Assembly (NCBI RefSeq): GCF_027580225.2
Contig: NC_073354.2
Span: forward strand, 30,524,001 to 30,588,000
Length of the DNA stretch: 64,000 nucleotides
Source: Misgurnus anguillicaudatus
Taxonomy: Eukaryota > Chordata > Actinopteri > Cypriniformes > Cobitidae
Reading direction: 5' to 3'
Shown: positions 22,941-35,122 of the stretch, piece after piece
Layout of the letters: every line of letters begins with the position of its first letter
Numbering within the stretch: the stretch's first letter is position 1
Made by a program: the position numbers and the translations under genes
Notes under the pieces: generated by a model
What the model was told of the DNA's origin: nothing
Seen by the model: the letters and a program-made list of their open reading frames with translations, nothing else
Databases searched by the model: none

Positions 22941-24254
22941 TTAAAGGTGCAATTTGTAAGATATTTGCAGTAAAATGTCCAAAAACCACGAGGCCAGTGT
23001 TATATATTTTGTCCAGCTGATTACTATCAATATCTGTAATGTTTTCAACTACTTGTAAATCGTGAGAAAATTTCCATTAAAACATTGACACGGGGCAGTG
23101 CAGTCTCCTGTCAATGACGTTAATATCCATGTGACCCTTTGTCACCACCTTTACTAACGTAAAAACCACATGACAACAGGGGTCGAGTTCCAAAAAAATA
23201 AAATGGCGGGCAAGGATGCAACTGGAGCACAAATTTAGTGTAAATAAACGTATATTTTCACTTTTTACACATTTTAATTGCATTTCTAGTGAGAAATTAG
23301 TATTGTAGTTTTCAAATATGTGATTATTTATCACAAAGGCGCTCTCTGTTTATATTTCAAACACGCTGCCTTTGAAGTGCATCTGAAAGTCTTTCTCTGA
23401 GCTGCCTTCATGCCTCCGAAGTCATTTCCTCATGAGGCAGCGAGGCAACAAGTCACTGCCTTGAGTTTTCGGACGCAGACAGTGTCGTGGACAAATGCGG
23501 AACTATGCGATAGCGCCGGTCAGGCTACGCACTTGCTTATGAACTTATGGATAACTCTTTACCGTCTGCCGCTGGTTGTGTCAGCAAAGACTGCTCCTGT
23601 AAGCGTACGGGCCAACCAAACGACCCAAGAAGAGTTTGGAACAAAACGAGAGAGGATCAATTTGTTGTTGCATTATCTGGATGGAGAGAGCTTCACGACA
23701 ACATTTAACTAGACCGAGATTCTGATTCTGCTTGTGTTTTACGCGAGTTGTTTTAATTCGTAACCCTTCAAAAAACGTATGCTATTATATTGATCACAAC
23801 ATTCGTGTGTAGATTGTAATCAGCACGTCTTCCCGCGGACGATATGCACATCAAGAGGTATTGTACAGCAATATAAATGGTCATTTTAAGACACTTCAAA
23901 ATAAGATTTTTACTGTCAATACAATATGTGAAAAATCATTGTAGATTGTAAGTTGAAAACTTAATTCTGTGCTGTGTTAAGCATCGAATTTGGACTAATA
24001 GTGTAACATCTATGACTAACAATTTCGTTTTGAACATCACATATAAACTTACATAATGAAATAAACGATGTCATCAAACGCAACATTTATAAGACTTGAT
24101 TACTTTATCCATCAACGTGATTTCTCGTTCACGTCTGATTGATGGCCATCAGCGGTTGAGTTAAAGACTACAAATCCCATAATTCCACGCTGCTTCAGAG
24201 CGTCATTAAACAACATCATTGTTATTGATTTGATAATACAAATTGCATCTTTAA
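22941..24254. mobile_element. Non-autonomous DNA transposon, 1.3 kb
   Basis: Terminal inverted repeats: TTAAAGGTGCAATTTGTAAG at the left and the complement of TTAAAGATGCAATTTGTATT at the right. The interior holds a 100-aa frame (23410-23712) with no recognisable transposase motif. Confidence 0.65.
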
Positions 24255-24325
24255 GTATGTGACTGGTTAAAGCTATATCCACTTGAATAAAAATAAAGGC
24301 AGAAAAAAAATGTGTTGCCATGCCT

Positions 24326-24865
24326 TTAAAGGGGTCATGGCATGAAAATCTGACTTTTTCCATGTTTAAGTGCAATAATTGGGTTCCCAGTGCTTCTATC
24401 AACCTAGAAAATGTGAAAAAGATCAACCCAGTAACTTAGTTTTGGTAAACCATTCTCTGCAATCATGTGAAAAATAAGGTAATTGAAAATTGGCTCTCCT
24501 TATGATGTCATAAGGTGTAAAAAGATGTCATAAGGAGATCTTATTATAATAATACCCTTAATCTGCCGTATCCAACCACGGCACAGCCATTTAGTGCAGA
24601 GAGAAAGAATGAGAGAGAGAAATTGAATTGCAACTGCAACAAACCACCATCATTGTGATCAGTGTTTGCACTTCATCCGATCATTTGCATTTTAAAGGAC
24701 ACACCCAAAACAGCATATTTTTGCACACACCTACAAAGTGGCAATTTTAACATGTTATAGTTACTTATCTATATGGTATTTTGAGCTAAAATTTTACATA
24801 TGTACTCTGGGGTCACCAAAGATTTATTTAACATCTTAAAAAATATTGTGACATGTCCCCTTTAA
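24326..24865 (+). mobile_element. DNA element with GGGGTCATG / CATGTCCCC ends
   Basis: It starts ttaaaggggtcatggcatga and ends gtgacatgtcccctttaa. The interior matches the inverse of 32178-33375 over most of its length (for example gggttcccagtgcttctatc and cagtaacttagttttggtaa). Non-coding. Confidence 0.7.
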
Positions 24866-25101
24866 GAAACACTGCATGTAAAATACAAAATAAGCTGCAT
24901 TTAAGTCAAATTTATAGTTTTAAATAACCCATCTTTCAACAATAATCATCTTGTTGCCTGCTTTACATTCTGATTGGTTCAAATAAAAAACAATTTGCTC
25001 TGAAATGTAGTGCATTAATCTTTAATATCAGTGTAAATGATAAAATCTTCAATAAATCATCTTTTTGTACAGGGAATGAGGTTACAATGTTTCACGATAC
25101 A

Positions 25102-25562
25102 TTAACTCTTTCCCCGCCATTAACGAGTTAACTCGTCAATTAAGAGAAAATGCTTCCCTGCCAATGACAAGATTTTATGGCAATCATATTTCCGCTATTA
25201 TCCACCAGGTGGCGCTCTTACCCAACTTATAAAACACTAAATCATCCCAAGACCAAAACAGTTCAAACTCCGTGTATGTTTTGATTATAGCTCTGAATCT
25301 GACCTCTAACAAAAGTCCTTCCAAAAAATGCAATTATATCAGCTTTTTGCTAAAAATTTTGTATTTTTGAAGAAACCTACCCATATTTGAGAGGTGATAA
25401 AAAGAGAACAAATTAGGGTAGGATGAAACCGGTTTTTTTTTTTTTTTGGAAGCAGAGGGTCTGTTCTTTCATTTGATATATTGTATGTTTATATTTTTAA
25501 AGAAGAACATTTTCTGTAAGGCATTAAACTTTAAACAAAAATGCTGGCGGGGAAAGAGTTAA
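25102..25562. mobile_element. MITE with TTAACTCTTTCCCCGCCA ends
   Basis: An exact 18-bp inverted repeat at both termini (25102 and ending 25562), with TTAA at each outer edge as for TTAA-targeting superfamilies (piggyBac/Kolobok). The internal part recurs at 44701-45003. Contains an A/T-rich interior and no protein. Confidence 0.8.
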
Positions 25563-25664
25563 GTATTCAAAAAAAGATCAAGGAAAATGTAAATTTTTTC
25601 ACAATATGACCCCTTTGAAAACGCCTCCATCTAGCACTACTCTTATAGTTTCTTACATTACCTA

Positions 25665-26586
25665 CAGTACTGTGCAAAAGTCTTGAACCATCATCACCAG
25701 ACTTGTTTAAGATAAAACTATTTTATTAAGATACAAACAGAAAATACAGGAAATATATACAAAAAAAATGTCTTCTTTAGGCATTGGCGGTGTTTAGTGT
25801 GACCTCTCTTGGCACTAAACACATCTTGAGTGTTTTTAAGCAGAATGAAGTAAAAAGATTAATTTCTTTAAAATTTGAAATTAGGATTTAAATGATTAGT
25901 CAATTTTCTTTGAAAAAAATCCAGATAATTTACTCACCACCATGTCATCCAAATGTTGATGTATTTCTTTGTTCAGTCAAGAAGAAATTATTCCAAGATT
26001 TTTCTCATTTTAATGGACTTTAATGGACCCCAACACTTAACAGTTTTAATGCAGTTTAAAATTGCAGTTTCAAGGGACTCTGGGCGATCCCAAATGAGGC
26101 ATGGGTGGCTTGTCTAGTGAAACGATTCTCATTTTTGGCAAGAAAAATAAAAAGTACGCACTTCTAAATCACAACTTCTTGTCTTCCTGTGCGACGTGCC
26201 AGCGTGACCTCTCGTAATTGCGAAATGACGTCAAAAGATCATTCGCGGACAATTTTAAACAATAAACTGACACAAAGACATTAATTAGTATCGAGAAGTT
26301 GTGATGTTGATTCTTTTTTAAGAAAATGGACTAATCCTTAACTTTTATTTAGGTTCAAGAGATCCTGCAGTTTCCTGCTATTGCTCAAGTGGAAGGGGAG
26401 TTTACCCTAAAAACCTGACCCATCAGTTTACATTCTTATAGTTTTTAATACTATATACACATTTCCTGTATTTTCTGGATGTATTCTATTAAAGAGACTG
26501 AGAAACAATTATATATGATCACTATAACATCGCAAAAACAACAAATCTAATTTGGCATAGTGGCCTAAGACTTTTGCACAGTACTG
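25665..26586. mobile_element. Tc1/mariner-type non-autonomous element, 922 bp
   Basis: Inverted ends CAGTACTGTGCAAAAGTCTT (25665) and AAGACTTTTGCACAGTACTG (ending 26586) are flanked by TA on both sides (25663-25664, 26587-26588), as Tc1/mariner insertion requires. The interior carries another dispersed fish repeat (from about 25920, aatttactcaccaccatgtc) and no transposase frame. Confidence 0.85.
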
Positions 26587-26588
26587 TA

Positions 26589-28164
26589 CATTACCTTGTT
26601 TTGTGCACAATAACCTGGTTTATTCAATGTTGATGGAGCATCACTCATCTCATTTCTTGGCCTGAAACTGTGCTTGCATTTTGGCGGCTTGGACTAATTC
26701 ACATGTCCTTGACTTTCTTCAGGCGCTGGGCTTCTCTACAGGTGGGCTGCTCACTCCTGGCATTTATAGACTGCGCTATTGGGCTACTTAACATGCCAAC
26801 AACCGCCCATGTCCAGACGCACCAACGTCTTTGCAATCTTCAAAGTGCAAACACTTATCCGGGGGCAACCGGTGTTTTGTTTTACTGAGCAAATCAAGGG
26901 TGAATGGTTTATTTATGCTTGTTAAACGCAGAGAGCTGACATAAAGAAATGCTGATTATATGGTCGCCTGGGTCGTTTACGGGGTGAGTAAGGAAGTGGT
27001 GTGTTTTTTATGAGTCATCAGTCAAACAGTTTTTCAATAAAACAGTGCTATTTTAAAAAGGATTGAGTACTGCTTGACCTGAAGCAAATATGATATTACA
27101 AGTATGGCTGAAATGTTTGTTCAGCTCGGAACTTGGAGACAAAGATGCCTATTGCAACCACCATGACCCATCACCATCTCTTTGTAAATTTAAGAATCTA
27201 TTATGCATGTGTACAATTAACACAACACATATGCAAATCACCAAATAATCTACTTTACATGCTATTTTATCACATGGTATTTCACTTGTGTGTTTTAATT
27301 GGGTCTCTGCTGTAGGCTACGGCAATAATAGACATGTCATCTTTGACCTTCTTACTGTGCCACCAACAGTCTTAGTACAAAAACTGCCACAGGAACAAAA
27401 GAATAACAAATTTAAAGCCTTAATATTCAGATACACTTAAAGTAATATTACAGTATTTCCAGTCTGATAATTAGTTAAAACATTACAAATGACTTTCAGT
27501 AGTCCTTGTGGTTTTGGAAAGTAATTCTTTAACCTATATGGAATACCCCTCTGCCACCTTTTAGTGCTCGGAAGAAATTCATTTCAGCGCTGACCTTCTT
27601 GGGCTTCGTCCACCTGGCTCTTAAAATGAATTAGACGCAGTACATTATCACGGGTAAGACCATGCTGTAGCTCGGAGCTAGCGTCGAGAAGTCTTGTTAG
27701 CAATGCTAAATGAACCTTTTTAGCTCTTTAATCAAGGTTTTGCATTTATTCGCTGGTTTGTGGAGTTCTCGGCTACTTAAGTGACGTTTTGTAAAGAAAA
27801 AACATGCGAAAGGGATTCGCAATGCAGGCGAATGAAATGTATTATTTAGAAAAATATGCTTTGCTGGACTGCAAGATCAAACCGAATGATTCCAGTGTAA
27901 ATGTATTATTCATGTTATGAAAGAACAAGTTGTCCAGACAAAATTTTTATTGCTCCGAGGTTGCTATATAGCTCATAAATCTAAAGGTACAGTTATGTTT
28001 CACTGAAATCGGATGCTTTACTTTTTTTTTTAGAAAAAGTAAAAATAGAACAAAAATGGGTCAATTGTTCATAGTAAGATTTACATTTTTGTTTTTTTAC
28101 ATGCATTTCACAGACACTTAAATCTCAGTGACTTACAGTGCATACATTTTATTAGTATGTGTTC
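26589..28164. other. Intron-like sequence, nothing recognised
   Basis: AT-rich sequence between the Tc1 element and the tetranucleotide array. Short open frames only. Confidence 0.45.
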
Positions 28165-28178
28165 TATCTATCTGTCTA

Positions 28179-28212
<34 letters not shown>

Positions 28213-28497
28213 GGTCTGTCTGTCAGTTTGTTTGTCTGTCGGTCTGTTGGTCAGTCTATCGGTCTGTCTGTCGGTTGGTCTTTCTGTCTGTCTGTCGGTC
28301 GGTCAGTCTGTCTGTCTTTCTGTTTGTCTGTCTGTCGGTCTGTAAGTCTATCTGTCTGTCTATCTGTCTGTCTGTCTATCTATCTGTCTTCTGTCTGTTT
28401 ATCTATCTATCTGTCTGTCTGTCTGTCTGACTGTCTGTCTGTCTGTCTGTCTGTCAGTCTGTTGGTTAGTCTATCGGCCTGTCTGTCGGTTGGTCTT

Positions 28498-28534
<37 letters not shown>

Positions 28535-28697
28535 ATGTCTATCGATCTGTCTGTAAGTCTGTCTGTCTGTCGGTCTGTATGTCTGTCTATCTGTCTGTCT
28601 GTCTGTCTATCTATCTATCCATCTGTCTGTCTATAGGTCGATCTGTTGGTCTGTCTGTCTGTCTGTTGGTCTTTCTATCTATCCATCTATCTATCTA

Positions 28698-28730
<33 letters not shown>

Positions 28731-28897
28731 ATGTCTATCGATCTGTCTGTAAGTCTGTCTGTCTGTCGGTCTGTATGTCTGTCTATCTGTCTGTCTGTCT
28801 GTCTATCTATCTATCCATCTGTCTGTCTATAGGTCGATCTGTTGGTCTGTCTGTCTGTCTGTTGGTCTTTCTATCTATCCATCTATCTATCTATCTA

Positions 28898-28983
<86 letters not shown>

Positions 28984-29101
28984 AGTCAGTCAGTCAGTCA
29001 GTCAGTCAGTCAGTCAGTCAGTCGGTCTGTCTGTCGGCCTGTCTGTCGGCCTGTCTGTCTGTCTGTCTGTTTATTTGTCTGTCTGTCTGTCTGTCTATAT
29101 A

Positions 29102-29179
<78 letters not shown>

Positions 29180-29192
29180 GGTCTGTCTGTCG

Positions 29193-29243
<51 letters not shown>

Positions 29244-29573
29244 GGTCTGTCTGTCGGTCTGTCTGTCTGTCTATCGGTCTGTCTGACTAGCGGTCTGTCT
29301 GGCTACCGGTCTGGCTGTCTGTCTGTCTGTCTGTCTATCGGTCTGTCTGTCTATCGGTCTGTCTGTCTATCGGTCTGTCTGTCTATCGGTCTGTCTGTCT
29401 ATCGGTCTGTCTGTCTATCGGTCTGTCTGTCTATCGGTCTGTCTGTCTATCGGTCTGTCTGTCTATCGGTCTGTCTGTCTATCGGTCTGTCTGTCTGTCT
29501 GTTGGTCTATCTGTCTATCGGTCTGTCTGTTGGTCGGTCGGTCTTTCTGTCTGTCTGTTGGTCGGTCGGTCTT

Positions 29574-29636
<63 letters not shown>
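28165..29636 (+). repeat. Large TCTG tetranucleotide array with higher-order units
   Basis: Nearly 1.5 kb of (TCTG)n with TCTA, TCGG, TCAG and TTGG variants. Subdomains are visible. A 196-bp compound unit is repeated twice (about 28515 and 28711). Ten CAGT-phase repeats occur at 28981-29022. A 16-bp unit (tatcggtctgtctgtc) is repeated about ten times at 29327-29490. Long open frames here (Cys-Leu-Ser-Val periodicity) are by-products of a stop-free 12-nt period. Confidence 0.97.
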
Positions 29637-29638
<2 letters not shown>

Positions 29639-29728
29639 TTACCTATCTACCTACCTACCTACCTACCTACCTATCTACCTACATACCTACATACCTACAT
29701 ACATACCTACTTATCCATCCATCTATCA
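29637..29728 (+). repeat. CTAC/CATA tetranucleotide tail of the array
   Basis: The TCTG array changes to ctacctacctacc and then catacctacatac before decaying into atccatccatctatc. Confidence 0.9.
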
Positions 29729-30700
29729 TATTTAATGTGCAATAATGGGGTTTGCATGATAGATATCTTCAGGGTCATTCCCACTGATATAAAGCAGACA
29801 ACAGTATAAGTCTATATTTTACCAAAAATCACAGACCTAACAATCTTCAGACAAACACTAAACTTCCAGAAAAAGCAAAGAGTCTTCACAAGACCAAACT
29901 CCTGTGCCAAAATGCCTTTCCATTCATTAGATTACTCTTTATTCACTGGACGCTTTCCAGTCTTAGTATGCATCTCTATACCGTGCTGTATAATGTGCAC
30001 AACAAGGTTGTCTGTTCAAACTAATAAGCAGAGATTGAATTCCTGCAAAAGGGAAAGGCTAAAACCAGGTATGAAAAAAAGTCTCAGAGTAGGGCAAACT
30101 AAATTAAAAAGTCTTTGAAACAGGGTGACACCCATCCTGATATGAGCCCGCATTTGATGCTCTATCAACAACACTAATGTCCATCTCAAAACATTCTGCT
30201 TCTCCGGAATGTTTAGTAATATTTTCTTTAAAAACCACTGATAATAAACCACCCTGTCTATCTATCGCTGCCAATATTTCTCTAAAGAGCAACAATCTGT
30301 GAGGCAGTGTTACGCGCCAATGGGTTCTCGCTTTTGTTGACAACTGGCAGAATTTGACTGCGTTAGTAGAGAAGGATAACAAAAAAGGGAGTAAAGCCTT
30401 TACTTTCATCGCAACCACTTTGATTTCCAAACAACACATCACACCCAATTTTCCACTTTCACAATTGAGGAGGCACTTAGCCGGAGGGGATAAGCTTCTC
30501 TATAACATGGCACCACCGACGCTCAGAGGAAACAACACAGTTCTGTACACAACACAAGATCCTTACAGGGAATCTGATGGAGAAAATCGAAAGAAGAAAT
30601 GTAAACATTTTGAACGCAGAACCTGCTGAGGCAGAAGAGGGCTTTATCATGAGCATTTAAACCCTCATATTTTGTACTAATATCAAATGGAAAAAATACA
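29729..30700. other. Intron-like sequence, nothing recognised
   Basis: Overlapping frames on both strands (for example 30104-30448 minus, 30354-30629 plus) cannot both be real, and none shows a domain. Confidence 0.45.
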
Positions 30701-30800
30701 GTGGTCCTGTATAGCTCAGTGGTAGAGCGTGCATTAGCAGCCCAAATGGTCATGGGTTCGAACCCAGGGAACACACATACTGATAAAAAATGTATACCGT
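30701..30800 (+). mobile_element. tRNA-derived SINE
   Basis: tagctcagtggtagagcgtg (A-box) and gggttcgaaccc (B-box) are well preserved. They are followed by agggaacacacatactgata, the shared SINE body, rather than a tRNA acceptor stem, so this is not a functional tRNA gene. Confidence 0.75.
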
Positions 30801-30811
30801 GAAAGGGTGCA

Positions 30812-30882
30812 CGGTGTTTTTCAAACCCAAAACCTTTTGCACTGCCAACACAATGCTACCTGTTGAGCTACATGAACACCAC
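30812..30882 (-). mobile_element. tRNA-derived SINE fragment, inverted neighbour
   Basis: The reverse complement reads gtagctcaacaggtagca, then gcaaaaggttttgggtttga. Opposite orientation to the SINE ending at 30800, so the two converge. Confidence 0.6.
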
Positions 30883-31931
30883 CTTTACTGTTTATATTTT
30901 CGAAGTACTTTTTAAGCTTGTGTGAATTTATTTGTGGTCTCCATGTGACATGGTGACATGCAATCAACCATATTCAGCTCTGGTGTTAATTTAAGGATGT
31001 GTCTACTTTGTTTGATTTTATTTCATATCACGGCCCTGAGCTTTACCGCGCTGTATTGATAGTCTGCTGTAAAAAGAGAATCTCCAATAAAGAGCATAAT
31101 TGTTCTTTGTTTACAGTAATGAATTCAGACATCACATCGATCTTGACAAAATATTGTTTGAGTACCTGCTTTCCACACTGCCTGCCAAAAACTGCCGAGT
31201 ATCTAAAGCCTACTGGGACACGCTTGCCTTGCATTTTCAGTTTTATACTCCTAAAAGAGCGATGCTGCCGCGTTGCGACCTCTGTACTCACAAACACAAA
31301 TCATAACGCCGGACTTATAAGTCTTGTTCAGACCGCCGAGGGAAGCAGAAGGGAGAATCTGCAAAAAGTGAGACGTACGACATCGTGCTTGGCGGACCTG
31401 TTGGCCCTCTGACGCACGTGTCAGTGCTCATATTGTAGTAGGAGAGAAATGGGTGGTGGGCAGACGTCCAGCTGAGTTCGAGAGGTCAGGCGGTGCTGGA
31501 AGCAAAGCCTCAATGACTCTTGGATAATTGCTTCTGTGACCTCCATCAGTAATGGCAATTTTATAACACACCAGAGATATTTCCGTTCCTGCCAGAGCGT
31601 AACCGGTTAAGTGAAAGGTTTTATACTGACAAACACAGAGATAGATAAAGAATTTAAACCTAAAACCCGCAGGCGTATGGTTGGTGTGATGCTGCATGTC
31701 AGGGCCGGTGAAATTGCTCAAGGACTTGGTTTTTTAAATGCCCACCAATGCAATACCTGCAAAACATCCTGCAAGCTAATCTAATAAATATCATGTTTGT
31801 TTTGACAGAGCTGGAAATAATCCCCCTATGTCATAACGTACGCAACACAAAAAAACACCCCTGCCCTGTCAGCTGCTAAGACTGTATTGTCATATGTTGT
31901 CCAGTCAAACAATAGGAAAGAGAGATCTCAT
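30883..31931. other. Intron-like sequence, nothing recognised
   Basis: Mostly unique in the window. The 137-aa frame at 30999-31412 lacks any family signature. Confidence 0.4.
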
Positions 31932-32170
31932 TTAAAGGGATAGTTAACCTAAAAATGAATATTTTGAAATCATAAGCCCCATTCACTTCTATGGTAGAAA
32001 AAATTATACTATGGAAGTGAATGGGGCTCATGAATGGTTTGGTTACAAACATTCCTCAAAATATCATTCTTCATGTTTAATAGAACAAATAAATTGATAC
32101 AGGTTTGTAACAACATAAGAGTGAGTTAATTATGACAGAATTTTCATTTTCGGGTGAACTATCCCTTTAA
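31932..32170. mobile_element. Foldback MITE (TTAAAGGGATAGTT ends)
   Basis: Begins ttaaagggatagttaaccta and ends gggtgaactatccctttaa. The central palindrome is agccccattcacttctatgg / ccatagtataattt-type around gaagtgaatggggctcatga. Same family as 43757-44072. Confidence 0.8.
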
Positions 32171-32177
32171 GATCATT

Positions 32178-33375
32178 TTAAAGGGGTCATATTATCAAGT
32201 TTTTTTAAAGATGCAAAATAAGTCTTCAGTGTCCACAGACTGTGTATGTAACGTTTTACCTCAAAATACCCTACAGATAATTTATTATATCATGTTAAAA
32301 TCGCCACTTTGTGGCAAAAATGTGCCATTTTGGGAATGCAAATGCAAAAATGCAAATGAGCTGATAAAATGCAAACACTGATCACCATAATGGTGGATTG
32401 TTAAAATTGAAACTCAATTTTTCTGTCAATTATTATTTTTTTTCTTTCTGGATATTGCAGATTAAGGGGCGGTATTATTGTAATAAGACTTGCTACCTAC
32501 GTCACAAAACAGGCAAAATCTGAATTTTTCACATGCTTGCAGAGAATAGTTTACCAAAACTAAGTTACTGCTTTTTTTCACGTTTTCTAGGCTAATAGAT
32601 GAACTGGGAACCCAATTATAGCACTTCAACATGGAAAAAGTCTATAGTACTATTTGTACGGGATTAGTTTTCCAAACAACGTTTGAGTTTCAACGTGTCA
32701 CCCAGGACGTCTGTGATTTTATGTACCGATTCGGACGGGATTAACTGATGCAGGCTATTCCAGAGATGGGAGTGTCTGTTTCATGCATTTGGGCGTTGCA
32801 AAAGAGCATGTGCTCTGAATACGCGTGTTTGTAATGTTTAATATTTTGCTTTAAATGTAAAATTATGACAGAACATGTAATTTATTAATTTAATTTTAAC
32901 AAATCAAAATAAAATATACAAATCCTACTAAAGTAATGTTAGCCTACGTGTTTTATATAACTGTCTGCTTATAATAAACACAAATAAATAAAGAAATAAT
33001 GATTAATAACAATTTATTATCTTTATTAATTAACATTACCATTCCGAAGTTGAACAACTTTAAACAGAGTTTCTTATAACGTTAATGATATTACAGTGGC
33101 CAGTCTTAACAGGGTTTGATATTCAGCTCGTCTTGATTTAATTAATTTATTTTGCCGAATGCGAAAAAAACATTCATATCTGAATGAATGGGACTCAGGA
33201 AATACAATATTCGGACGGGATTAAATTTCTCAGAGGACCTCTGAGTTCGGCGAAAAACAGGAGGTAAATTGCTCTGGAATTCTTACGGAGGTCGTCAGAG
33301 AAAAACACAGACATGGCCAATTCGGACGGGATTAAAAACACAGAGGACCTCCGAATAGGGCTTATGACCCCTTTA
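32178..33375 (-). mobile_element. DNA element of the 24326 family, inverted, with an internal insertion
   Basis: Matches the reverse complement of 24326-24865 from ttaaaggggtcat (32178) to ggaaaaagtc (about 32641). The match resumes only at tatgaccccttta (33364-33375). The 710 bp between is foreign sequence. Confidence 0.65.
32650..33358. mobile_element. Insertion bearing four GGACGGGATTA boxes
   Basis: The motif TTCGGACGGGATTA occurs at 32730, 33210 and 33321, with a variant (TTTGTACGGGATTA) at 32653. The phrase cagaggacctc occurs twice near the right end. Most of the remainder is AT-rich. It interrupts the element 32178-33375. Superfamily unknown; no protein encoded. Confidence 0.55.
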
Positions 33376-33624
33376 TGATTGAACCGCTTTACTGAGTTCG
33401 AGATAAAACACATGAAAGAGACCTTTATTATCTCTGCAGATGGTATTAGGGTCAATGACGTGACGTTATTTATTTTGTGTCCATATATGGTTCAATTAAA
33501 TGTAAAAGGGTTAAAATTTCAAAATAAATTTGCAGATTACTTGTATAAATTCTCTTTTTTGAGGACCAAGTCTAAAATTTCTGGTTTTATTTCATTTTGA
33601 AAGAATATTTGGGGGATAATTGCA

Positions 33625-34003
33625 AAAATGTCAATGTGGTGTAACCGGTCTGTGTCAATTGGTATAACTAGTATTTTTTTTAATGAAAATATAAATATAT
33701 TCATAAAAATGTGAAATAAAATATAATCATCTAGTTTAGTGTAATATGATTTTTTTACTTACATTTTTACATCACTTGTCAAAGATTATTTAGAAAACAG
33801 AGCTGTTTTCAGCATATGTCAACAAATATTACAAAAAACTTTAAACATTAAAATTTACATTTAGAAATAACTAATACAATTATTTTTTTTAAAAATTTTT
33901 TTTTGATGAGTACATTTACATGCCATCAAATTGGATAAAATATTTAATATTTCTCATTCTTTGGCGCAATTGGCGGTTACACCATTTGACATTTTCAGGT
34001 CCA
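33625..34003. mobile_element. MITE with TGGTGTAACCG ends
   Basis: Inverted similarity between aatgtcaatgtggtgtaaccg (left) and cggttacaccatttgacatt (right). The interior is very A/T-rich. No duplication was resolved. Confidence 0.55.
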
Positions 34004-34166
34004 TTCAGTCTTAACTTTCATAAAAATAGTGACTTGTGTGCATTTTGAAGCAATACAAAGGGCACTGATGTATTTTAAGATATGTGCAAGCTGTTTTCAG
34101 TTTGGATAGCTCTTACATTTATTTTAGTCTAGGACTAGTCTAATCCCTGTCCGGGAAACCGCCCCT
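34004..34166. mobile_element. Partial copy of the GGTTTCCC MITE
   Basis: The reverse complement of the right part ends in ggggcggtttcccggacagg, and the sequence matches the MITE at 34885-35122 (agagctatccaaactgaaaa on that strand). Only one end is present. Confidence 0.65.
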
Positions 34167-34884
34167 ATGTGCATTGAAATAAACCTGATGCGTAGTTTTT
34201 TTAAAAGATTTTTGAATTTCTCATCTTGCCAAACCGTTTTTGTCACTGACCCATAAACCATCTCTTGTCAACTTCCTACTTGTGCAGAGTAACAGGGTTC
34301 TGTCATTCAAACCCCGGTCGGTGTTTTATCAGATGAGACGCTCTGCCGCGTCAGCCGCGCTGACAATATCAGACCTTCTGTCACTCAACCCTGGCCCTTG
34401 ACGTTACTCACTCCAAAAGAGTGATGGTTAAAAAAGCAAGACATAAAAGAACTGAAGGGGTTCAACGAATGGATGAAAAGAAACAAAAATAGACTTTGAA
34501 TAAGATCAGCTGGGATTTATGCCCACTGTTGACATTTGCGAGAGCTTGCGGCAATCGCCTGCTGAACTGGCATCTGCCAAGACTCTGAGCAAGACTCGCC
34601 ACCGAATTAAGACCCGAGATGCACTTGGCGGTGGCGACAGGTTTTTCATGCAGGTCTTGAGGGATCAGCATGTAATGAGGTCAATTGATTTTTTCCTTTC
34701 CTCTGGGTGTTATGTTTTATCAGAACAGTTACCTTTTCTTCTCTAGGCGTTTCATAAATCGTTCAAGGACTGACAGCTTATGAGTTCTGTCTGGTGTTGT
34801 TGTTTTCAATATATATGCAAAGGGACGGTCACAACTGGACGAATGGAAGAATGGCTTTAACAGAGTTTTAGCAAGAAGTTTAGG
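34167..34884. other. Intron-like sequence, nothing recognised
   Basis: Apparently unique, with moderate GC around 34500-34650. No exon with good splice sites was recognised. Confidence 0.4.
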
Positions 34885-35122
34885 GGCAGTTTCCCAGACA
34901 GGGATTAGACTAGTCCTAGACTAAACTAAATGTAAGAGCTGTCCAAACTGAAAACAACTTGCACTCACATATCTTAAAATACATCAGTGCTCTTTGTTTT
35001 GCCTTAAAATGCTCACAAGTAATGTTTTTAGTAAGGCATGTTTGATAAAACTAGTTATATTTCCTAATTAAACTAAGGCCTAGTCCTGGATTAAACTAAT
35101 CCCTGTTCGGGAAACCAGCCCT
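34885..35122. mobile_element. MITE with GGGGC(A/G)GTTTCCC ends, complete
   Basis: Starts ggggcagtttcccagacagg and ends ctgttcgggaaaccagccc. Inner palindrome gattagactagtcctagac / gtcctggattaaactaatcc. Non-coding. Confidence 0.75.

Noticed and set aside
28128..29809. Long open frames of up to 297 residues rich in Cys-Leu-Ser-Val
   Set aside because: Pure translation of a TCTG tetranucleotide array, open in every plus frame. No start context, no composition change, no homology.
30705..30775. Functional tRNA gene
   Set aside because: A- and B-boxes are good, but the acceptor stem does not pair convincingly and the sequence continues into the shared SINE body seen at 37739-37880.
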